From the NCBI RefSeq assembly GCF_964228735.1, contig NZ_CAXRBQ010000106.1, positions 1-64,000 on the forward strand: 64,000 nucleotides of DNA, in the 5' to 3' direction. Each line of letters begins with the position of its first letter. Position 1 is the first letter of the stretch. Made by a program: the position numbers and the translations under genes. The notes beneath the pieces were generated by a model. That model saw only the letters and a list, made by a program, of their open reading frames with translations, did no database searches and had not been told where the DNA came from. This DNA is from Pontibacterium sp964228735 (lineage in GTDB: Bacteria; Pseudomonadota; Gammaproteobacteria; Pseudomonadales; Balneatricaceae). Positions 27,981 through 37,288 of this stretch are shown one piece after another.

Positions 27981-28544
27981 ATGAAAATACGTGCGTTTTT
28001 TGCACTGACACTTCCGGACTCCGTTGTGCGCTGGCTTGCCGACCACGCGGATACCCTATGTGAATATGACAAACAGGTAGAAGTGGAGTGGGTCGATTCA
28101 GACACCTACCATCTTACGCTCTGTTTCCTGGGTGATATCACTCTGGAACAGGTCGACCAGCTGGAAGCGCTGGCGCGCAAGCGTTTGAAGGATTTCACTT
28201 CCTTTCAGGTACACCTCAATGCCACCGATTACTATCGGGTCAGCAAGAAGCTGGCGATTGTGGCGGCGATGCCTGATGGTGGTGAAGAGATCATGAACCT
28301 GCATGAGTTGATGGAGCAGGTTGCCGAAGAGGCGGGTATCCAGCAGGAGGATAAGGGCTTTAAAGCCCACGTGACACTGGGTCGTCTGCCGGGCAAGAAA
28401 AACGGATTTAAGCCACCTCAAGAGTGGCCTGAGGTCGATCTGATCAGCCTGGCTGATTCGGTGGTCCTCTTTCAGAGTAAACCGGGGGAACGTGGTTCTA
28501 TCTACACGCCACTATTCGAAATCCCCCTGCAAGATCTGGCTTAA
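27981..28544 (+). CDS. thpR: RNA 2',3'-cyclic phosphodiesterase (2H family)
   Basis: 187 residues. The two HxTx motifs of the 2H phosphoesterases are HLTL at residue 44 and HVTL at residue 130, and the N-terminus RAFFALTLPDSV is typical of ThpR/LigT. It opens 2',3'-cyclic phosphate ends of RNA. It stands as a single gene in a 100-base spacing. Confidence 0.92.
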   Translation: MKIRAFFALTLPDSVVRWLADHADTLCEYDKQVEVEWVDSDTYHLTLCFLGDITLEQVDQLEALARKRLKDFTSFQVHLNATDYYRVSKKLAIVAAMPDGGEEIMNLHELMEQVAEEAGIQQEDKGFKAHVTLGRLPGKKNGFKPPQEWPEVDLISLADSVVLFQSKPGERGSIYTPLFEIPLQDLA

Positions 28545-28605
28545 ACGCGTTATCCACTGCGGTTTGTTAAGTCACCCAGCCATCTCAAACAGATACTTTT
28601 AATTT

Positions 28606-29985
28606 ATGCGTGCTCCTGAACTTTTGTCCCCAGCCGGGACACTGAAAAACATGAAATACGCCTTCGCTTACGGTGCGGACGCGGTCTACGCAGGTCAGCC
28701 TCGTTACAGCCTGCGAGTGCGTGAAAACGACTTCAACATGGATAACCTGCAAACAGGTATCGACCTGGCTCACAGCCTGGGCAAGAAATTCCTGGTTGCC
28801 AGCAACATCATGCCGCACAACGGCAAACTGAAGACCTATCTCAAAGATATGGCACCGGTTGTGGACATGAAGCCGGATGCGCTGATTATGTCCGACCCGG
28901 GCCTGATCATGATGGTCAAAGAGAGTTTCCCGGATATGCCGATTCACCTGTCGGTACAGTCCAACACCATGAACTGGGCGACCGTTAAGTTCTGGGAACA
29001 GATGGGCATCGAGCGTGTGATCCTGTCCCGTGAGTTGTCACTGGACGAAGTGGAAGAGATCCGCCAGAAGTGTCCGGATATGGAGCTGGAAGTGTTCGTA
29101 CACGGTTCACTGTGTATCGCATACTCCGGTCGTTGCCTGTTGTCCGGTTACATCAACCACCGTGATCCGAACCAGGGCACCTGCACCAACGCATGCCGTT
29201 GGAAGTACGACGCTCACGAAGCCAAGCAGGATGAAACCGGTGACCTGATCCCTGTGACTCAGGAAGGTAAAGACGCGGTTGCCGCAGCGTCTGCACAGCA
29301 GTTCGACCCAACCACTGACCTGGGTCTGGGTGGTCATACTGATGCTGCATACCTGCTGCAGGAACGTTCCCGTCCGGGCGAATACATGCCAGCGTACGAA
29401 GACGAGCATGGCACCTACATCATGAACTCCAAGGACCTGCGTGCGATCCAGCACGTACACCGTCTGGCGGAGATCGGTGTTGACTGTCTGAAGATAGAAG
29501 GCCGTACCAAGTCCTACTACTACGTGGCGCGTACTGCGCAGGCGTACCGTAAGGCGATCGATGATGCGGTTGCCGGTCGTCCGTTCGACATGAACCTGAT
29601 GGACGAACTGGAAAACCTGGCGCACCGTGGTTACACCGAAGGTTTCTACCGCCGTCACGTGCACGACGAGTACCAGAACTACGAAACCGGTAACTCCATC
29701 GGTTATCACCAGCAGTTCGTTGGTGAAATTCTGGGTCGTGAAGGTGACATGCTGAAAGTGGACGTGAAAAACCGCTTCCAGAAAGGCGACACCCTGGAGC
29801 TGATGACCCCGCAGGGCAACCAGAAGTTTGTGCTGGAAACCATGCAGAACAAGAAAGGCCAGGCTATCGACGTGGCACCGGGTTCCGGTCACATCGTAGA
29901 TATCCCGGTGGGTGGTGATTTCGATCCAACCCATGCGCTGCTGATGCGCGATCTGCGCGACACCGAGAACACCCGCACTAAATAA
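28606..29985 (+). CDS. trhP: U32 peptidase family tRNA hydroxylation protein
   Basis: 459 residues, close to E. coli YegQ (TrhP) in length and sequence: ELLSPAGTLKNMKYAFAYGA at the N-terminus, the signature SLCIAYSGRCLLSGYINHRD and cysteines in GTCTNACRW for an iron-sulfur cluster. TrhP takes part in prephenate-dependent 5-hydroxyuridine formation at tRNA position 34. The older peptidase name is historical. A UbiA-type prenyltransferase gene starts within 10 bases of its stop. Confidence 0.94.
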   Translation: MRAPELLSPAGTLKNMKYAFAYGADAVYAGQPRYSLRVRENDFNMDNLQTGIDLAHSLGKKFLVASNIMPHNGKLKTYLKDMAPVVDMKPDALIMSDPGLIMMVKESFPDMPIHLSVQSNTMNWATVKFWEQMGIERVILSRELSLDEVEEIRQKCPDMELEVFVHGSLCIAYSGRCLLSGYINHRDPNQGTCTNACRWKYDAHEAKQDETGDLIPVTQEGKDAVAAASAQQFDPTTDLGLGGHTDAAYLLQERSRPGEYMPAYEDEHGTYIMNSKDLRAIQHVHRLAEIGVDCLKIEGRTKSYYYVARTAQAYRKAIDDAVAGRPFDMNLMDELENLAHRGYTEGFYRRHVHDEYQNYETGNSIGYHQQFVGEILGREGDMLKVDVKNRFQKGDTLELMTPQGNQKFVLETMQNKKGQAIDVAPGSGHIVDIPVGGDFDPTHALLMRDLRDTENTRTK

Positions 29986-29993
29986 ATAGAGTG

Positions 29994-30899
29994 ATGCGCG
30001 CGATGGAGTGTAAAGGGGAGCTGAAAGAAGATCTGCAACTCGATCTGAGCAAGTACAGCTTCTGGCGTGCACTCCGTCCTTTCTCCTTTACCGTGGCGCT
30101 GGTGATCTGCCTGACCGGCATCACCAGCGCAGCGGTATCCACGTCCTACAATCTCCTTTCCGCCATATTGGTGCTCGCCGGTGGTTTGCTTTTGCAGGCC
30201 GGTGTAAACCTGATCAACGACTATGCCGACCGGCAGCAGTTACGGCAGGAGTCCGACAGTGCTGCCCATCTGATGGCCCTGAACCGGGTGGAACAGAACT
30301 TCCGTGTCGGGATGATCTGTTTTCTGCTGGCTTCCGTGATCGCCTTTTATCTGGTGAGCCAGGTAGGCATCGGTCTACTCTGGTTGGCACTGATCGGCCT
30401 TGTCGGTGCGCTCGGCTATACGCTGGAACCGATCAACTACAAACGCCGTGGTCTCGGTGTGGTGTTGGTGTTCTGGTTTATGGGCGTGCTGATGGTGGCG
30501 GGCAGCTACTTTGCAGTAAGCGGTGAACTAACAACACAGGCATTGTGGCAGTCGTTGCCGGTCAGCCTGCTGACAGCCCTGTTGCTGCTTTCCAACGAAC
30601 TGCGTGACTACGAAGCGGATCAGCGCGACGGGATTAACACCTTGAGTGTGCGGATCGGTTTTGCACCTGCCGTAAAACTCTATATGACGATGGTGTTGCT
30701 CACCTATCTGAGTGCAGTGCTGTTGTGGGCAAACGGTGCGCTGCAGTCCCTCTGGCCACTTTTACCTGGTCTGCTATGCCTTCCAGCCCCGTATCGCCTA
30801 TTACAGGCGGAAGAGGGGCAACGTAAACCGCTCACGCCACTCACCGGGCGTCTGTTTCTGATCTTTGGACTGGGTTACTGCCTGGCCCTGGCGGTCTGA
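29994..30899 (+). CDS. UbiA superfamily prenyltransferase
   Basis: About 301 residues, eight to nine membrane segments. The first aspartate-rich motif NDYADR is near residue 75 and the second, LRDYEADQRDG, near residue 203; both bind the prenyl diphosphate through Mg. The layout is closest to MenA-like 1,4-dihydroxy-2-naphthoate prenyltransferases, but no other menaquinone gene is in the window. The start could be GTG 29991, ATG 29994 or ATG 30003; none has a strong ribosome-binding site. It is probably co-transcribed with trhP. Confidence 0.85.
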   Translation: MRAMECKGELKEDLQLDLSKYSFWRALRPFSFTVALVICLTGITSAAVSTSYNLLSAILVLAGGLLLQAGVNLINDYADRQQLRQESDSAAHLMALNRVEQNFRVGMICFLLASVIAFYLVSQVGIGLLWLALIGLVGALGYTLEPINYKRRGLGVVLVFWFMGVLMVAGSYFAVSGELTTQALWQSLPVSLLTALLLLSNELRDYEADQRDGINTLSVRIGFAPAVKLYMTMVLLTYLSAVLLWANGALQSLWPLLPGLLCLPAPYRLLQAEEGQRKPLTPLTGRLFLIFGLGYCLALAV

Positions 30900-30967
30900 T
30901 ATCCATACTTTTCCGCGCTGCCGCAATTAAGACTAATGCCGAGCACCGAAAGCGGGGTGAATTGGTG

Positions 30968-30973
30968 TATAAT
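30968..30973 (+). promoter_or_regulatory. TATAAT -10 box ahead of fumarase, with a long leader
   Basis: A perfect TATAAT lies 145 bases before the fumarase start; a -35 box at the right distance is poor. The following leader (about 30980-31117) contains GAAGCCAATTTGGCTGCTT, which can fold, and the segment CCCCATTAGAGGTGGG. I cannot match the leader to a known RNA family. Confidence 0.5.
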
Positions 30974-31117
30974 CGCGCCACTACTAAAAACGGTCCTGCG
31001 GTGGTTGTCTGAAAACGAAGCCAATTTGGCTGCTTTGAATGTCGACCCCGCGTGCCCCATTAGAGGTGGGAGCAAGCCGTTACCTTAATGACAAAGAGCC
31101 TATTGGAGTGTCGCCGA

Positions 31118-32626
31118 ATGAGTGTTATTCGCCAAGACGACTTGATCAGCAGTGTTGCTGATGCCTTGCAGTTTATCTCCTACTACCACCCGATCGATTT
31201 CGTTCAGGGCGTTCACGAAGCGTATCAGAAAGAGCAGAACCCAGCGGCGAAAGACGCGATGGCTCAGATTCTGATCAACTCCCGCATGTGTGCTGAAGGT
31301 CAGCGTCCAATCTGTCAAGACACCGGTATCGTTACCGTGTTTGTGAAAGTGGGCATGAACGTGACCTGGGATGCGACCATGAGCGTCACTGACATGGTGA
31401 ACGAAGGTGTTCGTCGTGCATACACTCACCCGGACAACGTACTGCGTGCATCCGTACTGGCCGATCCTGCCGGTGCGCGTAAAAACACCAAAGACAACAC
31501 TCCAGCGGTCATCCACTACGAAATCGTAGAAGGTGACGAAGTGGAAGTTCACGTTGCGGCTAAAGGCGGCGGCTCCGAGAACAAATCCAAGATGGTTATG
31601 CTGAACCCATCCGACAGCATCGTTGAGTGGGTTAAGAAAACTGTACCAACCATGGGTGCTGGCTGGTGTCCGCCGGGCATGCTGGGTATAGGTATCGGTG
31701 GTACTGCAGAGAAAGCGGCGGTACTGGCGAAAGAATCCCTGATGGATCCAATCGACATCCACGAACTGCGTGAGCGTGGTCCTCAGAACCGTATCGAAGA
31801 GCTGCGTCTGGAGATCATGGATGCGGTGAACGAGCTGGGTATCGGTGCACAGGGTCTGGGCGGTCTGACCACTGTTCTGGACGTTAAGATCAAGGATTAC
31901 CCAACCCACGCGGCCTCTCTGCCGGTCTGCATGATCCCTAACTGTGCAGCGACTCGTCACACCCACTTCACCCTGAAAGGTGATGGTCCAGCAGTGCTGA
32001 CTCCTCCAAGCCTGGAAGAGTGGCCAGAAGTAACCTTCGAGGTTGGCGCAAACACCCGTCGCGTAAACCTGGATGAGATCACTCCGGAAGCGGTTAAAGA
32101 GTGGAAAGTCGGCGAAACCGTTCTGCTGAACGGTAAGATGCTGACCGGTCGTGACGCAGCTCACAAGAAGATGGTTGAGATGCTGAACAACGGCGAAGAG
32201 CTGCCGGTAGACCTGAAAGGTCGCTTCATCTACTACGTAGGCCCGGTTGATCCGGTACGTGACGAAGTTGTAGGTCCTGCAGGCCCAACTACGTCTACCC
32301 GTATGGACAAGTTCACCCGTCAGGTTATCGAAAGCACTGGCCTGCTGGGTATGATCGGTAAGTCTGAACGTGGTCCGGTTGCGATCGAAGCGATCAAGGA
32401 CAACGGCGCAGTTTACCTCATGGCTGTAGGTGGCGCGGCGTACCTTGTATCCAAGGCGATCACCAACGCCGAAGTTCTGGCATTCCCAGAGCTGGGTATG
32501 GAAGCGATCTACGAGTTTGAAGTGAAAGACATGCCGGTAACTGTTGCAGTAGACGTAAACGGCGAGTCTGTTCACAACACTGGCCCAGCCAAGTGGAAGA
32601 AGATCATCGCGGAAGAGCTGGCATAA
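31118..32626 (+). CDS. fumA: Class I (iron-sulfur) fumarate hydratase
   Basis: 502 residues read from the ATG at 31118, with GGAG nine bases upstream; an in-frame ATG at 31088 is longer and lacks a ribosome-binding site. Class I landmarks include RPICQDTGIV with a cluster cysteine, MIPNCAATRHTHF with a second, and the C-terminal beta domain with VGPAGPTTSTRMDKF. The enzyme interconverts fumarate and malate in the TCA cycle and is oxygen-sensitive because of its 4Fe-4S cluster. Codon bias indicates strong expression. Confidence 0.95.
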   Translation: MSVIRQDDLISSVADALQFISYYHPIDFVQGVHEAYQKEQNPAAKDAMAQILINSRMCAEGQRPICQDTGIVTVFVKVGMNVTWDATMSVTDMVNEGVRRAYTHPDNVLRASVLADPAGARKNTKDNTPAVIHYEIVEGDEVEVHVAAKGGGSENKSKMVMLNPSDSIVEWVKKTVPTMGAGWCPPGMLGIGIGGTAEKAAVLAKESLMDPIDIHELRERGPQNRIEELRLEIMDAVNELGIGAQGLGGLTTVLDVKIKDYPTHAASLPVCMIPNCAATRHTHFTLKGDGPAVLTPPSLEEWPEVTFEVGANTRRVNLDEITPEAVKEWKVGETVLLNGKMLTGRDAAHKKMVEMLNNGEELPVDLKGRFIYYVGPVDPVRDEVVGPAGPTTSTRMDKFTRQVIESTGLLGMIGKSERGPVAIEAIKDNGAVYLMAVGGAAYLVSKAITNAEVLAFPELGMEAIYEFEVKDMPVTVAVDVNGESVHNTGPAKWKKIIAEELA

Positions 32627-32646
32627 GCCCGCTTTGAGTTGATCTG

Positions 32647-32674
32647 AAAAAGCCCCGCATTGCGGGGCTTTTTT
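32647..32674 (+). terminator. Fumarase gene terminator
   Basis: Stem AAGCCCCGCA / TGCGGGGCTT with a six-T tail, then GTGTCTG. The A-rich left side could also serve the opposite strand. Confidence 0.93.
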
Positions 32675-32713
32675 GTGTCTGTGGGATATTTGCTTTTTTA
32701 TGCTTGGTGCTAT

Positions 32714-32759
32714 TGTAGGGTAGGCTTCAGCCTACCGGCAGCCTAAAGGCTGCCCTACA
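32714..32759. repeat. Compound palindromic repeat (REP-like)
   Basis: Outer arms TGTAGGG and CCCTACA enclose two further hairpins: GGTAGGC / GCCTACC and GGCAGCC / GGCTGCC. The tight clover-like design in an intergenic gap is typical of REP-type elements and different in sequence from the repeat at 12509-12594. Confidence 0.8.
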
Positions 32760-32802
32760 TTCGATGTTGTTGTTAAAGCGGTGTTGCCCAACATGACAGG
32801 CC

Positions 32803-33594
32803 TTACTTCAACAAAATCGGCGTAAGGCCATTCTTCTCGGCGTATTCGGCCAGCTTGCCGCTTTCCTTCATCGCGGCAACAAAACGGTTTACCTCTGCCA
32901 GCCATACCTTGTCACCCTTTGGCACGGCATAAGCGTAAGGCGTCGGCGCCAGCGGATTTTCCGGAATCAACAGGCGTGCCCAGCGGGTCAGCTCGGCCAT
33001 ACGTTTGCCGTACGGGAAGTCAGTCATAAACACGTCCGCACGGCCGCTCTGTACTTCCTGCTCGCGCGCTTTAAAACTGTCTACCACACTCAGTTCCGCC
33101 TGTTTCAGGTAGTCACGCATCACCGGTTCCATATAGGTGCCTTTCTGCACCACCACCACGTTGCCGGTCTGGTCGATGTCGTCCCAGCTTTTAATATCGC
33201 CAGACTTCATAGAGATCGCGTAGATACCGCTGGCCAGGTGCGGGTCAGAGAAATCCATATGTGGTTTGCGGCTCTCACGCACGCCTACGCCGTGCATGGC
33301 GATATCGCAGGCATCGTTTTTCATATTTTTGACCAGCGCACCAAACGAGCTTTCCACGTAGGTCAGCTGTACATCCAGCCAGTTAGCGAAGGCGTTGGCC
33401 ATGTCGATATCGATACCTTCCAGCTGGTTAGTACGGGGATTGCGGTAGGTGATGGTGAAATAGTCGGGCCAGATGCAGACTTTCAGCTCGCCACGGGCTT
33501 TGATCTGGTCGAGACGTGAGTCCGCTTGTGCGACTGGCATCAGCAGGCTCAGGCCGAGAAAGAGATAGGTCAATCGTTGTACTACGCGTTTCAT
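32803..33594 (-). CDS. Family 3 solute-binding protein, orphan
   Basis: 263 residues with a signal peptide ending AQA near residue 24, then the bacterial family 3 fold: RGELKVCIWPDYFTITYRN, EGIDIDMANAFA and CDIAMHGVGV. Such proteins bind amino acids or similar small polar ligands. No permease or ATPase gene is adjacent, so it either serves a distant transporter or presents a ligand to a receptor. It is divergent from a PAS-GGDEF-EAL gene. Confidence 0.88.
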   Translation of the reverse strand: MKRVVQRLTYLFLGLSLLMPVAQADSRLDQIKARGELKVCIWPDYFTITYRNPRTNQLEGIDIDMANAFANWLDVQLTYVESSFGALVKNMKNDACDIAMHGVGVRESRKPHMDFSDPHLASGIYAISMKSGDIKSWDDIDQTGNVVVVQKGTYMEPVMRDYLKQAELSVVDSFKAREQEVQSGRADVFMTDFPYGKRMAELTRWARLLIPENPLAPTPYAYAVPKGDKVWLAEVNRFVAAMKESGKLAEYAEKNGLTPILLK

Positions 33595-33797
33595 GTTGTG
33601 CTTCCTGACTCAACGAAAGGGGAATAGCCGCTATAAATATCATGAAATTTCTACCATGAGCTACTTCGTGGATACACCGCTTCTGTGGTATTTTGCCTTC
33701 TCTTGAGCTGGGCCAAGATTTCTTGCAGTTCTGTTTTTTGTAGTCTGGCTCTGTGATCTGCGACAGTTTTGGCTGTGTGTATTGAGATGCGCCTGAA

Positions 33798-33814
33798 TGA
33801 ACGTTCAGTATAAT
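33798..33814 (+). promoter_or_regulatory. Palindrome TGAACGTTCA abutting a TATAAT box
   Basis: The perfect ten-base palindrome at 33798-33807 is followed one base later by a perfect -10 box TATAAT at 33809-33814. The spacer position would let a bound repressor block RNA polymerase at the promoter of the GGDEF-EAL gene 73 bases downstream. The sequence resembles TetR-family operators. A -35 element at normal distance is not obvious. Confidence 0.6.
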
Positions 33815-33886
33815 CAGGCGGGTTGGCGGGCGTTTTTCAGGGAAAAACATGGGCCGGCGTGGTTTATCTATTGAGTTGTATTGATA

Positions 33887-36800
33887 ATGTCTAGCCCTAG
33901 GGACCTGAACATCGGTGTAAGCAAGAAGCCCTTTATTGCCTGGGTCGGGGTGATTGCGTCTGCTGTATTGGTGCTGTTTACCGCCGTACTCTGGTTTAGC
34001 TTCACCCAGGCGGTGCACTCACGCAATGTGTCAGCCGAACTCTATACCCGCATGGTAGAGGGCTCGGTTACCCGCACCATTGAATCGCTCGAAATCAGCC
34101 TGATCTCAATCGTCGACGAGTTGTCCGATCAGGCGGAATACCAAACACAACACAACCAAGCGCAGGAGCGTATCGAACAGATCCTGCGCTTTGCGCCTCA
34201 TATCCGCCAGATTACTGTCGTGAAGAACGGTGAGGTTTGGCTGGATTCCGCAGGCCGCCTGCCAGGTCAGCTCAACATGGCCCTGATTGGCTGTGATACC
34301 GAACAGAAGGGGAATTTTGATTCAGACCTGAAGATCGGTTTTCCTGTTGCAGGGCGTTTCCTGCCCCTGATTGGCAAACCCGAACCGGCCAGCAGACGCA
34401 GCTTGATACCCTTTGGTCTCAACTACACCAATATCGAATCCGGTGACGCGTATAAGGTCATCGCCGCACTGAATCCCGCCTACCTGAAAAACTTTATTAC
34501 CGAGCTGGATCTGGGGATCAATGACGACCTCTACCTGCTGAACTTCGATGCGGATGCGTTGCTGGTTCACGGCGAATACGAAGCTCACCGGGCGCAGGTG
34601 TCGTCGCTTCTGCAGCAACTGGTTACCCAGGGGCAGGATGAAACCGCCTTGGCGACCTATGCCGATTATGTCCCGCAGGCTTACACAACAGTGCGATTGT
34701 CAGAGAAGTATTCGCTGGCCGTGGCGCTGAATATAGACCACTACAACACCTTTGTGATGTGGCGTTCTGAAAACTCCGCCCTGTTCTCCGGCCTTTTACT
34801 GGCTGGGCTGGTGATCCTGCTGTCGGCGATCGGACTGATCATCAGCTATCGCCGTTCCTTGACGATGCGCGAGCAGGTCCATCTGCTGTCTGCCGCTATT
34901 CAACAGTCCTCGATTGCTACGGTGATTACAAACGAGCAGCGTGAAATCCAGTACGTTAACGAGGCCTTTACCCGCCTGTTTGGCTACAAGCTCGGTGAAC
35001 TGATCGGTAAGACCCCCGCGGTGTTGCAGTCGGAACTGACCGATGAATCGGTATATGCGGCGCTGGAAGAGAGACTGATCGACGCCAAACCCTGGCAGGG
35101 GGAGTTTATCAACCGGGATAAACAGGGCGACCTGATTACGGTGGAATCCAATATCTTCCCGGTTCAGCACCTGCATGGCGAGGATATCCACTATATCTGC
35201 ATGCTGAACGATATCCGTGAGCGTAAGGATGCAGAGGAGCATATCCGTCTGCTGTCGCGGGTGGTGGAGCACTCGCCAACCATTGTGGTGATTACAGATC
35301 CCGACGGTTGCATCGAGTACGTGAACCCGATGTTTGAAGAGGTGACTGGTTACAGCAAAGAGGAAGTGCTGGGCGAAAATCCGCGCATCCTGAAGTCAGG
35401 GGAGACCGAGCAGGAGGAATACGAACACCTCTGGCAGGTGATCTCCAGCGGCGGTGTCTGGGTGGGTGAACTGCACAACAAACGCAAGGACGGCAGCTTG
35501 TACTGGGAGCGCGCCAACATCGGCTCGATCAAGGATGATAAGGGTGAGGTGATTCACTATGTGGCGATCAAGGAGATCATCACCCAGCTGAAAGAGGACG
35601 AGAAACAGCTGCGACTGGCCTCCGCCGTTTTCCAGACCGCAGCTGAAGCGATCATGGTGACTGACGCCAACAACAAGATCCAGATGGTAAACCCGTCCTT
35701 CACCAAGATTACCGGATTTGAAGAGGCAGAGGCGCTGGGCTGTGACCCGAGCATCCTTAAGTCCGGCAAACACGGTATCCATTTCTACGAGAATATCCAC
35801 AATGCACTGGCGGCGCGTGGTTTCTGGGAAGGGGAGATCTGGAACAAGCGCAAGAATGGCGAGGTCTATCCGAAGTGGCTGACGATCTCTACGATGCTGG
35901 ATGCGGAAGGGCAGGTGGAAGGTTATGTTTCGCTCTTCAACGACATCACCCAACGCAAGAAGAATGAAGAGCTGATCCTGCAACAGGCCAATTTTGATGC
36001 CCTGACCGGTCTGCCCAACCGTAACCTGTTCGCTGACCGCCTCTCTCAGGCGCTCAGCCGTGCCGGTCGTCTGCACCAGCGCGGAGCGTTACTGTTTATC
36101 GACCTGGACCGCTTTAAGCTCGTCAACGATACCCTGGGGCACTCCGCAGGTGATCTGTTGCTGCAGGAAACCTCCATACGTATAAAGGACTGCCTGCGCC
36201 GCAGCGATACCGCTGCCCGGCTGGGAGGCGATGAGTTTGCGATCATCATTCCTGAAATCCAGGATCCAAGCGACGTGGAAGGGGTGGCGCATAAGATTCT
36301 GGAGAGCCTGGCACAGCCGTTTAACCTGGATGAGCATGAAGCTTTTGTTTCCGGCAGTATCGGTATCACCATCTACCCCGATGACGGGCGCGACGCCGAG
36401 TTATTGGTGCGTAACGCCGATAGCGCCATGTACAAGGCTAAAGAGCACGGGCGCAACACCTATCAGTTCTACACCGCCGAGATGAACGAAGCGGCGCTGC
36501 GCAAACGCGAGCTGGAAAATGCCTTGCACCAGGCCCTGCGTGAACAGGAGTTCAGGCTGCTTTATCAGCCGATCTGGAATATTCAAACCGACACCCTGGA
36601 AGCCGTAGAGGCCCTGATTCGCTGGCATCACCCGGAGCGCGGATTGATCTCACCATCCGTCTTTATTCCGGTGGCGGAAGAGGTGGGGCTGATCAACCGG
36701 ATTGGTGAGTGGGTATTGAATGAGGCCTGCCAGTTTGGTGCCCAGTTGGCACAGTTCTCGGAGACACCACCGAAGATCAGTGTGAATGTCTCCAGCCGTC

Positions 36801-37288
36801 AGATACAGCGCGTGGATGTGGCGGAACTGACCCGAGACATACTGCAGAAGACCGGTATGCCGGGTGATCAACTGATTGTGGAGATCACCGAAAGCATCCT
36901 GATCGACGATGAGCGTAATACCCACCGACAGCTGGAACGCTTGAGGGATATGGGTGTGGATATCGCCATTGATGACTTTGGAACCGGGTACTCCTCGTTG
37001 AGTTACCTGAAGAAGTACCCGATCACCCGCCTGAAGATCGACCGCTCCTTTGTGCAGGATGTGGGTAAGGATATCGAGGATCATGCCCTGGTAAGCGGGA
37101 TTATCTCGATGGCTGAGTCTCTCTCTTTGGACGTGATCGCCGAAGGGGTGGAAACCCGCGAACAGGTAGAGTTGATCCGCGAGATGGGGTGCTACTCGAT
37201 TCAGGGTTATTACTTCGACCGACCGCTGGAAGCCGAAGCGCTGAAATCCTTGCTGATCAGCCAGAAGGATCCGGAAACACTCTGCTGA
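33887..37288 (+). CDS. Membrane PAS-PAS-PAS-GGDEF-EAL protein
   Basis: 1133 residues from ATG 33887 (a TTG two codons earlier is possible). A membrane segment near 15-37, a periplasmic sensor domain of about 265 residues and a second segment near 302-322 are followed by three PAS domains (about 335-455, 460-575, 580-700). The GGDEF domain has intact GGDEF near residue 779 and an RRSD inhibitory site just before it. The EAL domain keeps EALIRW, DDFGTGYSSL, KIDRSFV and AEGVET, so both synthesis and breakdown of c-di-GMP look possible. The sensor ligand is unknown. A candidate operator overlaps its promoter. Confidence 0.93.
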   Translation: MSSPRDLNIGVSKKPFIAWVGVIASAVLVLFTAVLWFSFTQAVHSRNVSAELYTRMVEGSVTRTIESLEISLISIVDELSDQAEYQTQHNQAQERIEQILRFAPHIRQITVVKNGEVWLDSAGRLPGQLNMALIGCDTEQKGNFDSDLKIGFPVAGRFLPLIGKPEPASRRSLIPFGLNYTNIESGDAYKVIAALNPAYLKNFITELDLGINDDLYLLNFDADALLVHGEYEAHRAQVSSLLQQLVTQGQDETALATYADYVPQAYTTVRLSEKYSLAVALNIDHYNTFVMWRSENSALFSGLLLAGLVILLSAIGLIISYRRSLTMREQVHLLSAAIQQSSIATVITNEQREIQYVNEAFTRLFGYKLGELIGKTPAVLQSELTDESVYAALEERLIDAKPWQGEFINRDKQGDLITVESNIFPVQHLHGEDIHYICMLNDIRERKDAEEHIRLLSRVVEHSPTIVVITDPDGCIEYVNPMFEEVTGYSKEEVLGENPRILKSGETEQEEYEHLWQVISSGGVWVGELHNKRKDGSLYWERANIGSIKDDKGEVIHYVAIKEIITQLKEDEKQLRLASAVFQTAAEAIMVTDANNKIQMVNPSFTKITGFEEAEALGCDPSILKSGKHGIHFYENIHNALAARGFWEGEIWNKRKNGEVYPKWLTISTMLDAEGQVEGYVSLFNDITQRKKNEELILQQANFDALTGLPNRNLFADRLSQALSRAGRLHQRGALLFIDLDRFKLVNDTLGHSAGDLLLQETSIRIKDCLRRSDTAARLGGDEFAIIIPEIQDPSDVEGVAHKILESLAQPFNLDEHEAFVSGSIGITIYPDDGRDAELLVRNADSAMYKAKEHGRNTYQFYTAEMNEAALRKRELENALHQALREQEFRLLYQPIWNIQTDTLEAVEALIRWHHPERGLISPSVFIPVAEEVGLINRIGEWVLNEACQFGAQLAQFSETPPKISVNVSSRQIQRVDVAELTRDILQKTGMPGDQLIVEITESILIDDERNTHRQLERLRDMGVDIAIDDFGTGYSSLSYLKKYPITRLKIDRSFVQDVGKDIEDHALVSGIISMAESLSLDVIAEGVETREQVELIREMGCYSIQGYYFDRPLEAEALKSLLISQKDPETLC

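Noticed and set aside
29107..30072. 321-codon minus-strand frame in trhP
   Set aside because: It is antisense to the conserved trhP coding region and has no recognisable motif.
30980..31117. SRP RNA, 6S RNA or a known riboswitch in the fumarase leader
   Set aside because: None of the signature sequences of these RNAs is present; only simple hairpins are seen.
31100..32575. 491-codon minus-strand frame in the fumarase gene
   Set aside because: It is antisense to a well-conserved enzyme with strong codon bias, and I recognise no protein in it.
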